The notes below the pieces were generated by a model, which saw only the letters and a list, made by a program, of their open reading frames with translations, was not told the DNA's origin and made no database searches. A stretch of DNA of 64,000 nt. Source: Chania multitudinisentens RB-25. GTDB taxonomy: Bacteria > Pseudomonadota > Gammaproteobacteria > Enterobacterales > Enterobacteriaceae. Where the stretch lies: NCBI RefSeq assembly GCF_000520015.2, contig NZ_CP007044.2, positions 2,232,001 to 2,296,000 on the forward strand, read 5' to 3'. This document shows positions 1 to 9,378 of this stretch, in pieces. The stretch's first letter is position 1. Each line of letters starts with the position of its first letter. The position numbers and the translations under genes were made by a program.

Positions 1-1247
1 AATATCTGTTGGAAGCTAAAGCGGCGGGCTATGCGTTGCCAGCCGGTATGCTTGATGAGGCCAACGGTGCGCTGCGTGAGTTAGCTGCCAGCCGCTATGA
101 CGATCTGTATCACCTGCGTCTGCGTACGTGGGCGGTTTATCTGTTGACGTTGCAGGGGGAAATCACTACTAACTCGCTGGCTGCGGTGCAGGCTACGTTG
201 CAGAAACTGTATCCAGATAGCTGGAAAACCGATCTGAGTGCGTTGTATCTGGCTTCTGCTTACCGCCTGTTAAAAATGGATGATGAAGCCAATGCCTTGT
301 TGCAGCCGAGCTGGAACCAGCTCAGCAAAGCCTATGACAAAGCCTGGTGGACGCAAAATTACTTCGATCCGCTGGTGCAGGACGCCACGCGGTTGTATCT
401 GATTACTCGCCATTTCCCGGAAAAAGTGTCTGCCATACCGCCGCAGGTGCTGGATAATATGGTCAGGGCGCTGAGAGAGGAGCGTTATACCACCTATTCT
501 TCGGCCATGAGCATTCTGGCGTTGGAGAGTTATTCGGCACAGGTGACGGCGCAGTCGGCCACCGCAGATGCGTTGAAGATCGCGCAAACCAGTAAGCACA
601 GCAATGTCGATCCACAGATAATTTCGGCGTTGGAGGGGCGGTTTATCAAAGGGCAGTTTACCGCAGAGGCACAGGCTATCCACTTTGAAAATAGCCGTGA
701 TATACCAGCCTGGTACGTGGTGACGCAGGCCGGTTACGATCTGGCTGCGCCGCAGAAAGCGATTTCGCGCGGGCTGGAAATCACCCGTGATTACACCGAC
801 GAGCAAGGCAAACCGCTCACGCAGGTGACGCTGGGGCAGAAAATCAATGTGCATCTGAAAATCCGCGCCAACTCGCAAGAGGGGCAGGATAATCTGGCGA
901 TTGTCGATCTGCTGCCTGGCGGGTTTGAAGTCGTGCAGCAAACGCCTCCGCCACCGGCAACGGAAAATGAGGGTGAAAGCAGTAATGCCATTGACGCTGG
1001 CTGGCAGTCACCGCTGGCGGCGCCGGGCTCCACCTGGGCACCGGATTACAGCGATATTCGCGAAGATCGGGTGATCATTTATGGTAGCGCCACGACGGAT
1101 GTGCAGGAGTTTATCTATCAGATTAAAGCAACCAACACCGGCAGCTTCGTGATCCCACCGGCTTATGGCGAAGCCATGTACGATCGTGAAGTGCAGGCGG
1201 TGTCGGTCAGTAATGGTAAGTTGGTTGTTGTACCCGCGAAAAACTAA
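1..1247 (+). CDS. yfhM: Alpha-2-macroglobulin family lipoprotein, C-terminal part (partial)
   Basis: The reading frame is open from the first bases of the window and ends at the TAA at 1245-1247, so only about the last 415 residues of a protein of about 1650 are present. The text (for example VIDLLPGGFEV-like and YDREVQAVS near the end) matches the C-terminal helical and receptor-binding-like domains of bacterial alpha-2-macroglobulins. The full protein is a periplasmic protease trap anchored in a membrane. It is followed 60 bp later by pbpC, the usual partner; the pair is thought to defend and repair peptidoglycan. A hairpin lies between the two genes. The assignment rests on the partial protein plus the pbpC neighbour. 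Confidence 0.9.
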   Translation, partial: YLLEAKAAGYALPAGMLDEANGALRELAASRYDDLYHLRLRTWAVYLLTLQGEITTNSLAAVQATLQKLYPDSWKTDLSALYLASAYRLLKMDDEANALLQPSWNQLSKAYDKAWWTQNYFDPLVQDATRLYLITRHFPEKVSAIPPQVLDNMVRALREERYTTYSSAMSILALESYSAQVTAQSATADALKIAQTSKHSNVDPQIISALEGRFIKGQFTAEAQAIHFENSRDIPAWYVVTQAGYDLAAPQKAISRGLEITRDYTDEQGKPLTQVTLGQKINVHLKIRANSQEGQDNLAIVDLLPGGFEVVQQTPPPPATENEGESSNAIDAGWQSPLAAPGSTWAPDYSDIREDRVIIYGSATTDVQEFIYQIKATNTGSFVIPPAYGEAMYDREVQAVSVSNGKLVVVPAKN

Positions 1248-1257
1248 TAAACCACCA

Positions 1258-1292
1258 TCAGCCTCTGATCGTTACTCAACGGCAGGGGCTGA
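1258..1292. other. Intercistronic hairpin between yfhM and pbpC
   Basis: TCAGCCTCTG at 1258-1267 can pair with CAGGGGCTGA at 1283-1292 (ten pairs, one of them G-T). No T-run follows, so it is more likely a stability or processing element than a full terminator. pbpC starts 15 bp after it. Confidence 0.45.
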
Positions 1293-1307
1293 TGTGCTGA
1301 GTCAACC

Positions 1308-3674
1308 ATGAAAATCCCTCCTGTTTTCTCTGCGGCGGCAAAACGCTGGTTGCAAAATATTTTGATGGCTGTCGTGCTGCTGGCGCTGGGGTTTCTTGGT
1401 GTGCGGCTCTGGCCACATCCGCCGCTCTCTCAGGGCGTGCCTCTTTCTGCGGTTTATTACGATCGCCAGGGGGTGCTGATGCGCATCACGCTGGCGAATG
1501 ACGATCGCTATCGCTTGTGGACACCGTTGGAACAGGTTTCTCCGTTGGCGATACGAGGCATCTTGCTGCACGAAGATCGCTGGTTTTATTACAACCCCGG
1601 TTTTAACCCGATCAGCCTGGTGCGTGGTTTTTGGCGCAGCTATGTTGCCGGGGGCAAAATGCAGGGCGGCTCAACCATCACCATGCAACTGGCGCGGATG
1701 CATTGGCGGCTGAATACCCGCACGCCGAGCGGTAAGTTGATGCAGATTGTGCGGGCCGTGCAGTTGGAACTCAGCTATTCCAAACACGATATTCTGGAAG
1801 CCTACCTGAATTACGCCCCTTATGGCCGCAATATTGAAAGTATCGGTGCTGCCAGCCTGATTTATTTTGCCAAAGCGCCGCAAGACCTGACGCTGCCGGA
1901 GGCGCTGACGCTCTCCGTGTTGCCACAATCACCCAGTTACCGTATTGATCCGAAAACCGGCGTGTTGGGCAACGCCCTGACGCAGGCACGCAATCGCCTG
2001 TTCCAGCGTTGGCAAGGGATTTATGCCACCGACAGCAGCCAGCAAGCCTTGTTCCAGTTACCGCTTGCGCTACGCCAGCCGGAACAGATGCCGTACATTG
2101 CGCCGCATTTTATCGAGCAACTGCGCCAGCAAAATCCGCCGTTGATCCAGCGTGATACCCGTATTGATACCACGCTAGAGGTGGGTCTACAGCGGCTGAT
2201 TGAAAAGCAGGTGAACGCGTTCATCGCCCGCAATCAGAGCCGGGGCATCCATAATGCGGCGGTATTACTGGTGGATAGCCGTGATATGGGGGTGCGGGCG
2301 CTGGTGGGTTCTGCCGATTATTACAACCGCGAGATCCAGGGGCAGGTCAATGGCACTCATGCCAAACGCTCACCGGGTTCCACGCTCAAACCGTTTATTT
2401 ATGCGCTGGGGATGGAGCAGGGCGTATTGCACCCGATGACTATTTTGAAAGACGTATCTTCGTCATTTGGGGCCTATGCGCCAGAGAATTTTGATCGGCG
2501 TTTTCTGGGGCCTGTTACTGCGACGGATGCGCTGAATTTCAGCCGTAATATTCCGGCAGTGTACGTGGCTTCACAGCTGCGGCAGCCAACGTTCTATCAG
2601 TTTTTACGTTTGTCTGGCGTGGCGAACATGGCCAGTGAGAACCATTACGGACTTTCGCTGGTGCTAGGCGGTGGGGAAGTTACGGCGCAGGAGTTGGCAA
2701 AACTGTATGCGTTACTGGCAAACCGTGGCGCACTGCGCCCGTTGCGGATGCAGGAAAGCGATGTTTCTCCTCTGCCGGTGCGTTTGCTCAGTGAAGAGGC
2801 CAGTTTTATCACCTTGGATATGCTGCGCCAGCACCGCCGGCCTGGTGATACCTTGGCGCAGCGTTCTTCTGCGTTGCCGGTCTATTGGAAAACCGGCACT
2901 TCTTGGGGATTCCGTGACGCCTGGAGCGTGGGTATTTTCGGGCCCTATGTATTGGTGGTCTGGGAAGGGAATTTTGACAGTAAAGGCAACAACGTGTTCG
3001 TTGGGGCTGATGCGGCGGCACCGCTGTTTTTCAATATCATCGACAGTATAAATGCCAGCTATCCGGCGTTGCAGGAGCCGAAGCATACGCTGCCAAAACA
3101 GTTAAAGCGGGTGGAGATTTGCCTAGCCAGCGGCGATTTGTCCACGCCGTGGTGCCAGCAAAAAGGGAAAACCTGGTTTATCCCCGGCAAATCGCCGATT
3201 AAGGTGGATACCGTGTATCGTCCGGTGGTATTGGATATTGAGAGTGGTGAAGTGGCTTGCCCGCCCTATGATGAAACGCAAACCCGCACGGAAGTGTTTG
3301 AATTCTGGCCTTCCGATCTGGCAAACGTATTTGCGCAGGCTGGTTTGCCAAAACGTGTACCCCCGGTGAATCATTGTAAAGATAACGGCGTTGCCGTCAG
3401 CGGCAACCCGCCGCGCATTACTTCGCCGCTGAAAAATACCACCTATACCTTACGGCAGTCGCAACAGGGGCGCGACAAAATCACTTTCAATGCGGTAACC
3501 GATGCTGACAGTAAAACGGTGTACTGGTTTGTGGATGATATTTACCTTGGCAGCAGTGCCAGCAAGAAGGCGATCGATTGGCGGCCGGTAAATAATGGCC
3601 AGTACCGCATCAGGGCGGTGGACGATCATGGGCGGGCAGATAGCCGTATGATCATGATTGAACTGGTGAACTGA
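1308..3674 (+). CDS. pbpC: Penicillin-binding protein 1C
   Basis: A 788-residue bifunctional peptidoglycan synthase-type protein anchored by one N-terminal membrane segment (about residues 12-33). The glycosyltransferase domain follows, with HEDRWFY and the GGSTITMQLAR motif at about residues 88-130. The transpeptidase domain has the active-site S358-T-L-K motif, an SRN motif near residue 412 and K528-T-G-T. The last ~100 residues match the BiPBP C-terminal domain typical of PBP1C. The length is close to that of the E. coli protein (about 770). It follows yfhM as in E. coli, but ndk does not follow here; a convergent peptidase gene does. Confidence 0.97.
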   Translation: MKIPPVFSAAAKRWLQNILMAVVLLALGFLGVRLWPHPPLSQGVPLSAVYYDRQGVLMRITLANDDRYRLWTPLEQVSPLAIRGILLHEDRWFYYNPGFNPISLVRGFWRSYVAGGKMQGGSTITMQLARMHWRLNTRTPSGKLMQIVRAVQLELSYSKHDILEAYLNYAPYGRNIESIGAASLIYFAKAPQDLTLPEALTLSVLPQSPSYRIDPKTGVLGNALTQARNRLFQRWQGIYATDSSQQALFQLPLALRQPEQMPYIAPHFIEQLRQQNPPLIQRDTRIDTTLEVGLQRLIEKQVNAFIARNQSRGIHNAAVLLVDSRDMGVRALVGSADYYNREIQGQVNGTHAKRSPGSTLKPFIYALGMEQGVLHPMTILKDVSSSFGAYAPENFDRRFLGPVTATDALNFSRNIPAVYVASQLRQPTFYQFLRLSGVANMASENHYGLSLVLGGGEVTAQELAKLYALLANRGALRPLRMQESDVSPLPVRLLSEEASFITLDMLRQHRRPGDTLAQRSSALPVYWKTGTSWGFRDAWSVGIFGPYVLVVWEGNFDSKGNNVFVGADAAAPLFFNIIDSINASYPALQEPKHTLPKQLKRVEICLASGDLSTPWCQQKGKTWFIPGKSPIKVDTVYRPVVLDIESGEVACPPYDETQTRTEVFEFWPSDLANVFAQAGLPKRVPPVNHCKDNGVAVSGNPPRITSPLKNTTYTLRQSQQGRDKITFNAVTDADSKTVYWFVDDIYLGSSASKKAIDWRPVNNGQYRIRAVDDHGRADSRMIMIELVN

Positions 3675-3731
3675 CCGGCGCTGCGTGAGAGGAATACCTC
3701 TTACAGCATTTCCCTGATACAACGCCGGTCA
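3672..3731. terminator. Nested inverted repeat between convergent pbpC and peptidase gene
   Basis: TGACCGGCG at 3672-3680, which includes the pbpC stop codon, pairs perfectly with CGCCGGTCA at 3723-3731. A second hairpin lies inside it: GAGAGG, AAT, then CCTCTT with one offset base. It fills the whole gap between two convergent genes, so a shared bidirectional terminator is plausible. There is no long T-run. Confidence 0.4.
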
Positions 3732-3736
3732 TTGTG

Positions 3737-5023
3737 TTATGCGCAGAGAACCCCGGCTTTCTGCGCCATGTTTTGCAGGTGACCAAACACGTTGCCGACG
3801 CGCAGGCCATTGTGCTCATACTCATTGGTGATCCACGGGGTCAAATTCCCCACCTGCTGCGCGGTTTCCAGCGACAGCCGAACATCGACGTACATATCGC
3901 TAAAGTAAACGGCGGCGAATACTGGCACCTGATTCTCAAGCAAGCGCTGGCTGTTATAAAGTGGTGACCATACCCGGCGTTCGGCCAGTAATTTGACGGC
4001 ATTATTGAATGGGCGCAATGCGTTGATATCGGTAAACATCCAGGGATAGATCATCTCACCGGTCAGATAAAGAGGCCGACGATCTTCGGCAAAAGCATCA
4101 AAACGATGCCGTTGGCGCTGTGCCGCCCAGTTGGTGGCTTTATCCTGCGCGTAGATGCTTTCATGCAGGACGGCAAACAGCGGATTTTCCGCATAGCTGG
4201 TGAGCGTCATCACCTGCGACAGGAAGGTATCACTGAATTGCCCGTCGGGATTAAAGGCTTCGTCAAACAGCCAGAGCAGCCGTTCATAACCTTCACTCAT
4301 ACCAAGATCGATCCCCAGGCTTTGCAAACGTTTTACGGTCAGGCGATCGCCATCGGGCAGCAACACTTCTTCGTGCTCAAGCCGATCGGCGATCCGGCCT
4401 ATTTGTTCTTCCAAGTGTGGATAGCGTTGATAGAAAATCCGGTTTTTCGCCACCACCTGCGGGTAGGTATGGGCATAAACCTCATCAGCGTCGGGTTGCA
4501 GGCTGGCGAGGCCACCGGTCATAAAACAGGTATGTAACCCTTCGGGGGCCTGGGAAAGGTAAGTCAGGGTAATAAAACCGCCATAGCTTTGCCCCAATGT
4601 GCTCCAGGGGCGATCGCCAAAACAGTTTTTACGCAGATATTCAGCGTCGGCCACAATTGAGTCTGCGCGGAAACAGGCCAGATAATCTGCTGCCTGAAGA
4701 TCGCTGAGCCCGGCCAGGCTTTTACCCTCAATCCGGCTGCTGCGCCCGGTTCCGCGCTGATCGAGCAAAATCACTCTGTAGGTTTTCAGGGCTTCGGCAA
4801 TCCAACTGCTGCGTGCGGTGGGGCGTGGGCTTTTCCCACCTGGCCCACCTTGCAGAAACAGCAGGCAAGGTAGTTGGTCTCCACGGCGAGTAGGATCGAC
4901 CAATTCGCGGGCAAAAATTTCAATAGTGCGTGTATCTTGCGTATCGAACCAGTTAAGTGGTACTTGGATAAGATGTTCCCGCACCCAAATCGCGGGTAGC
5001 AAATATTCTCGTTCAACAGCCAT
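3737..5023 (-). CDS. Prolyl aminopeptidase, alpha/beta-hydrolase fold (S33 family)
   Basis: A 428-residue cytoplasmic peptidase predicted to release N-terminal proline from peptides. The GGPGG oxyanion-loop motif is at about residues 59-63, DQRGTGRS at about 88-95, and the nucleophile elbow GQSYGG has its serine near residue 146. The length matches the long Aeromonas-type prolyl aminopeptidases rather than the ~315-residue type. The ATG at 5023 was chosen because AAGGAAGG lies just upstream; the frame stays open ten codons further. It is convergent with pbpC and divergent from the GNAT gene. The exact substrate is an inference. Confidence 0.88.
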   Translation of the reverse strand: MAVEREYLLPAIWVREHLIQVPLNWFDTQDTRTIEIFARELVDPTRRGDQLPCLLFLQGGPGGKSPRPTARSSWIAEALKTYRVILLDQRGTGRSSRIEGKSLAGLSDLQAADYLACFRADSIVADAEYLRKNCFGDRPWSTLGQSYGGFITLTYLSQAPEGLHTCFMTGGLASLQPDADEVYAHTYPQVVAKNRIFYQRYPHLEEQIGRIADRLEHEEVLLPDGDRLTVKRLQSLGIDLGMSEGYERLLWLFDEAFNPDGQFSDTFLSQVMTLTSYAENPLFAVLHESIYAQDKATNWAAQRQRHRFDAFAEDRRPLYLTGEMIYPWMFTDINALRPFNNAVKLLAERRVWSPLYNSQRLLENQVPVFAAVYFSDMYVDVRLSLETAQQVGNLTPWITNEYEHNGLRVGNVFGHLQNMAQKAGVLCA

Positions 5024-5380
5024 GTGGGAGCCTTCCTTTTGTTTGTTCGTCAATAACTGTTATGTGGTAAACGGTAGTCTGGGTGCCAGGAAGTGGGGCT
5101 GGGTTATTTCAGTGAGTCAGTAAGCGGCTCGTATTGGCGGCAACCATAGTAAGTACTGCAAGCGTTGCAACGTATTGATCTAATTGGAGCTCAGTCAATT
5201 TTCAGTACGTGTGTTTTACACTGGATAAACATAACTCGCAATGAAGGAACTGCGCTAGTACGTTAACGCTATGTAAAATGATCGCTATCACAATATTGAT
5301 GACAGATTTTTATAGACTTACTTATTGAAAGGTTATATGCCATCTATCCTGAAAAGACTTATTACGGTTAAAGGATGACT
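5024..5380. other. Divergent intergenic region with palindromes and a possible leader peptide
   Basis: This 357-bp gap separates the divergent peptidase and GNAT genes. It contains the perfect palindrome CGTTGCAACG (5163-5172) and the spaced inverted repeat AATTG (5182-5186) / CAATT (5196-5200), which are possible operator sites. A 13-codon frame at 5337-5378 (ATG to TGA) ends inside the ribosome-binding site of the GNAT gene. No known regulator site is recognised. Confidence 0.35.
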
Positions 5381-5902
5381 ATGAGCGTTTATATTGAAAA
5401 AGCGTACCTCGCAGATGCACAGGCCATCACGAATTTAGTCAATATGGCTTATCGCCCTGAAGCAGGTAGACAGGGCTGGACTCATGAAATAGGGTTGGTT
5501 TCCGGTGCTCGAATTACCGTTGAACAAGTTGCAGCTCTGCTGGACAGCCGTTCTACCATCTTGGTGATGCGTAATGATGATCGCATCTTGGCCTGCGTGC
5601 AGATTGAGCCTTCAGATAACCAATCGTGCTATATCAGTATGTTGGCAACGGCACCAGAAGCGCAGGGTAATGGCATCGGTAAACAAATGCTTGCGGCTGC
5701 TGAGTCACTTGCAGTGGCAGAATACTCGGCTTGCGTATTTAAAATGTCTGTTCTCTCTCCCCGTCAGGAATTGCTCGCTTATTACAAGCGGCGAGGCTAT
5801 GTACTGAGCGGATATTCTGAACATTACCCAGTGGCTGCGGAAGTAGGTATCCCCATGATCGCCGGGCTCCAACTGCTAGGTTTGGAAAAACAACGAACCT
5901 AG
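5381..5902 (+). CDS. GNAT family N-acetyltransferase
   Basis: A 173-residue protein with one GNAT fold. The acetyl-CoA loop reads APEAQGNGIGKQ at about residues 91-102, which fits the Q/R-x-x-G-x-G/A pattern, and a tyrosine-rich C-terminal part (AYYKRRGY) follows as in many family members. The substrate cannot be read from the sequence. The second ATG (5381) was chosen over 5375 because the AAGGA at 5371-5375 is five bases before it and overlaps the first. It is transcribed alone, towards the end of the pilus operon. Confidence 0.85.
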   Translation: MSVYIEKAYLADAQAITNLVNMAYRPEAGRQGWTHEIGLVSGARITVEQVAALLDSRSTILVMRNDDRILACVQIEPSDNQSCYISMLATAPEAQGNGIGKQMLAAAESLAVAEYSACVFKMSVLSPRQELLAYYKRRGYVLSGYSEHYPVAAEVGIPMIAGLQLLGLEKQRT

Positions 5903-5952
5903 CTGGCGTTTTGTGGTGCAATCCGGTGCCAGTAGCGGCAAATATGAAGGGC

Positions 5953-6954
5953 TCAGAAAGAGAGATCCACCGTAATTGTATCACTGTAGTTACCTTCCAC
6001 CGGGGTTGTCTGGCCGCTTAAAAGGGTTGCCGTGTAGTTGTAGTTGCGGATCAGTTGATTGGTGCTGACCGACGTTGCGTTGGTACTTGACCAACGCTGT
6101 GACGCAATGCTGCTGCCCCAGCGATTATTGGTGGTTGACTGGTAAATATCATAGCGAATCAGATTGCTGCCGCTGGCCATATTGCGCACGCCATTCACCG
6201 CATGAATACCATCATTGAGCCCTACGGTATACACGCTCCCTTTGGTGCAGGTGACAGAAATGGTTTGTACCACGGAGCTGAAGCTGCTCAACAACGGTGC
6301 TGTGCCAAAGTTCACTGCGGGAGCAAGAATGGTTGTGCAGTCATTGGTGACCTCCAATGTCACCGTCAGGGATAACGTTGCTGAGCCGTTTTGGTCGATA
6401 ACACAGATCTGTATACCGCCAATACCGACTCCTAACCCGGTACAGATATCCCAGTTGGTCAGGAAACTCAACGTGGTGGTATAAGTACCCGCGGCTACGG
6501 TTTGCCCTGGCTGGGTAGAAAAAAACAGCGGTATCGTAAAGTTTTTCCCCCCGGTCAGCAGAAAAATAGACAATTGGGTAGAGTTAAATGTTGTAGCTGG
6601 TGCACCAATGGTCATCGGTGAACCGCAGTTTTGTACCGAAAGGCAGACCGTGATGGGGATATTATCACCACTGCTGTCACCGACTTTTTTCATTATCGCC
6701 TGGGTGCCGGAAGCAAAGGTGGATGCGGTCAGCCGGACGCTGATGGTATCCGTATTGAATATCGTCGCTAACGACGAACCGCAGTTGACAGAAAGCGAGC
6801 CCGATGACGTGCTGGCCGTGCTGTTAACGGCAAAAGAGGTGACGGAACCAAACGAGGCGTTGACCACCGGTGTACTGCAAGCGGCCTTTGCCGATGGAAT
6901 TCCCCAGGCGACGACCAGAATAATAAAAGCCAGCATTGCCATTCTTTTATGCAT
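5953..6954 (-). CDS. Csu-type pilus tip adhesin (spore coat U domain protein, CsuE-like)
   Basis: The last gene of the pilus operon encodes 333 residues with a signal peptide that ends near SAKA|ACSTP. It appears to hold two pilin-like halves. The N-terminal half (about 25-185) is the putative tip domain. The C-terminal half begins near CTTILAPAVNFG, carries a conserved cysteine pair, and ends in the hydrophobic strand DTITVDLSF that would be used for chaperone-mediated assembly. This two-domain layout is that of CsuE of archaic pili. The ATG at 6954 was chosen because the usher stop codon overlaps this region (6956-6958) and a signal peptide follows directly. The ligand is unknown. Confidence 0.85.
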   Translation of the reverse strand: MHKRMAMLAFIILVVAWGIPSAKAACSTPVVNASFGSVTSFAVNSTASTSSGSLSVNCGSSLATIFNTDTISVRLTASTFASGTQAIMKKVGDSSGDNIPITVCLSVQNCGSPMTIGAPATTFNSTQLSIFLLTGGKNFTIPLFFSTQPGQTVAAGTYTTTLSFLTNWDICTGLGVGIGGIQICVIDQNGSATLSLTVTLEVTNDCTTILAPAVNFGTAPLLSSFSSVVQTISVTCTKGSVYTVGLNDGIHAVNGVRNMASGSNLIRYDIYQSTTNNRWGSSIASQRWSSTNATSVSTNQLIRNYNYTATLLSGQTTPVEGNYSDTITVDLSF

Positions 6955-6955
6955 A

Positions 6956-9349
6956 TCATGCCCCGGTTGGCTGGCAACGCAGCGGTTGAGGAAAAGGAGA
7001 AGTGACAGGTGCGGATGGCAGTACCACTTGGTAGCGTTGTCCTTCGGGCGCGACCACATTTAATGCCGATCCAGGGTTGGCCTCTTCCAGATACACCATG
7101 CCATCCCAGCCAACGTAGGTCAGCGTGCGTCCATTTTGTTCGATTCGGCTGGAAACAGGGAGCGGATTCCCGTGCGGATCCTGTAGCATTAAGGTTAAAG
7201 CCTGGGTTTTCTTCAGCGGGAACGTCACAAGATAACCACTCTTGCGCTGAACTGAAAGGCGTTGTTCAGTGTCAATTGTTGCAACATCGGCGGGCAAATC
7301 GAGCGTATCTATCTCATATTTGGCTGGATAATAGGAAATCACTCGCGGTATCAGCAGATAGCCCCGGCTGTCAGTTTCACCAATAGGCTGATTTTCATAG
7401 CGTACTTTGATATTGGGATAACGGTTGGTGCTGATTAAGACGAAGGCATCACTGATCTCATTGCTTGCAAACAGCGAACCATCCATCATCACCAGTGAAC
7501 CACTCATGTCCGCCCACTGGGTATAATTATTGCTGCTGCCATAAATCCCGGCTTTACTTTGCAGTACAGTGTTACGCCAATTTAACGACGCCTGTTGATA
7601 GCTACTGTCGCCCGGTTGATTGGCATAGGCCAGATCCCAACCAAACCCGCCATCGCTTGGCATCCCCCGGCTGTAGCTCAGTTGCTGCCGGGTACGGCCT
7701 TCGGCGGTACGCTCGGTGCTTATCCCAACGTTGGAATATGAGCCGAACGGGATGGTCAGCGATAGTGCACTGGCCCAACCATCCTGGCTAATATTCTTAC
7801 TGGCGGATACGGTGAGATTGCTACCCTGCCAGAGACTTTTACTCCACGAAAGATTAAGCAACCGTGTGCGCTCGTCCCGCTGGCCAGTAATATCAATGTA
7901 GGCGGCACCGACATTGCCAAACCGGTTCATTGCCAGACTGGTGGAGTATTGTGAACTACGGCGGCTTAAGGAGAATGAGGGGATATGCGCATTTTCATCA
8001 TTAGATTCTGTTTGAGTCTTGGTGTCATACAGGGCCAGATTGGCAAAATCGCCGCTGCGTTGTGTATGCTGCGTGCTGATACTGAATGCATTGTAACTAT
8101 ACTGATAACCCCAACTGTGTTGATGGCCGGTTTGCCCGTTCAGTCGGCTTTGCGTATAGGAGGTATTCAGGATGCCATAGTGAGCAATTTTCACTATGCC
8201 ACCTGCTCCGCCCGCTGCCAGTGAACTGGCTCCTTCCGCATGGCTCTCTACGGTAAGGTAATCATTGATACCGTAGCGATAAGAACCACTGGCGGCGGTT
8301 GTACCGTAGGAAAAATTTTTAATGCCGTAATCCTGGCGCAGTGCACCGACGGCTAATGAGTAATCTGATAATCCAGGCTTAAGCAGTGTGCTACTGGCGT
8401 AAAAAGGTAACGTGAGTGAAACCTGTCTTCCTTGAGCATCCTGAGTAATGATCGTCGCTTCACCCGCCCCATTGATAAAGGGCATGTTGCTGACAGTAAA
8501 AGGCCCTGGCCGAACTTGAGTGCTGGCGCTGCGATTACCGTTGATGAACAGATCAACCGTCGTCGGCACTGCCGCTTCCCCGGAAAACTGTGGCAGCGGA
8601 TAGGTGACCATGTCGGGCCGTAGCGAGAAATCGCGTGAAACCTGTACCCCTCCAAGGCGCACGCTGTTGCTCCAGGTTAGCGCATTAGTGATTAAATCGC
8701 CTGCCCGCCAACTGAGGGCATGTTGTTCATCAAAGTTACCCAGAGTGGTGTCGTAGCACAGATAGTGGCTACTGCCTTCCGAGCGGCGCTGGTTTACCAG
8801 GCCGCTGTTCGACAGATAGCCATATGGGCTAAACAGACGCAGCTCGTTTCCAACTGACAGTTGGTTACCATTGCGGTCGGCCCGCGACGCATAAATATCA
8901 TAGTTCAGCAGTGCACCTGTGTTGCTTTGCGCAGGGTAGTGCAGGGGAACTTCGTCACCGGAGAAAGATTGTGGCTGTAGCCATTCTGGGGGAACGTCAA
9001 GCAGCAGACGCTGAGATTCACTCTCGTAATGAACATGGCTCCCTGGCAACGCACTAACGTTAACCTCTCCTGCCGCCAGTTTTTCCTTCCTGATACCTGC
9101 TTGCAGCAGGGCGCTGGCGGCGACGAAGTAGGCTCCGTGACGAAGCGTCACTGGCACAACCTCACCGGTAGCATACTGATTAATCACCAGTTCCAATTGA
9201 TATGAAAGTACTTGCTCAGCAGACATGGCGGTTGGGGGCGGCGGAAGAGACGTTGAAACTTCCCCATTATTAGACAGAGCTCCCTGGGTGAAACCGCCGA
9301 ATACTATGGCTGTGACGATCCTGAACGAAGGTTGAATGCCATTCTTCAT
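6956..9349 (-). CDS. Outer-membrane fimbrial usher, archaic Csu type (CsuD-like)
   Basis: A 797-residue usher with an N-terminal signal peptide (about residues 1-25), then the periplasmic N-terminal domain, a beta-barrel with a plug, and C-terminal periplasmic domains. Motifs include VDLFINGNRSAS and PGPFTVSNMPFINGAGE in the plug region, typical of ushers. It secretes and polymerises pilin-chaperone complexes. It lies between the chaperone gene (30 bp upstream) and the adhesin gene, in the order csuC-csuD-csuE. Its stop codon lies one base before the adhesin ATG, so coupled translation is likely. Confidence 0.93.
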   Translation of the reverse strand: MKNGIQPSFRIVTAIVFGGFTQGALSNNGEVSTSLPPPPTAMSAEQVLSYQLELVINQYATGEVVPVTLRHGAYFVAASALLQAGIRKEKLAAGEVNVSALPGSHVHYESESQRLLLDVPPEWLQPQSFSGDEVPLHYPAQSNTGALLNYDIYASRADRNGNQLSVGNELRLFSPYGYLSNSGLVNQRRSEGSSHYLCYDTTLGNFDEQHALSWRAGDLITNALTWSNSVRLGGVQVSRDFSLRPDMVTYPLPQFSGEAAVPTTVDLFINGNRSASTQVRPGPFTVSNMPFINGAGEATIITQDAQGRQVSLTLPFYASSTLLKPGLSDYSLAVGALRQDYGIKNFSYGTTAASGSYRYGINDYLTVESHAEGASSLAAGGAGGIVKIAHYGILNTSYTQSRLNGQTGHQHSWGYQYSYNAFSISTQHTQRSGDFANLALYDTKTQTESNDENAHIPSFSLSRRSSQYSTSLAMNRFGNVGAAYIDITGQRDERTRLLNLSWSKSLWQGSNLTVSASKNISQDGWASALSLTIPFGSYSNVGISTERTAEGRTRQQLSYSRGMPSDGGFGWDLAYANQPGDSSYQQASLNWRNTVLQSKAGIYGSSNNYTQWADMSGSLVMMDGSLFASNEISDAFVLISTNRYPNIKVRYENQPIGETDSRGYLLIPRVISYYPAKYEIDTLDLPADVATIDTEQRLSVQRKSGYLVTFPLKKTQALTLMLQDPHGNPLPVSSRIEQNGRTLTYVGWDGMVYLEEANPGSALNVVAPEGQRYQVVLPSAPVTSPFPQPLRCQPTGA

Positions 9350-9378
9350 TACAATCCCTGCTAACTACGCTGGTAAGC

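Noticed and set aside
270..941. Long open frame of 223 codons on the minus strand inside yfhM
   Set aside because: It lies opposite a clear coding frame, has no family features and no ribosome site; it is a shadow of the real gene.
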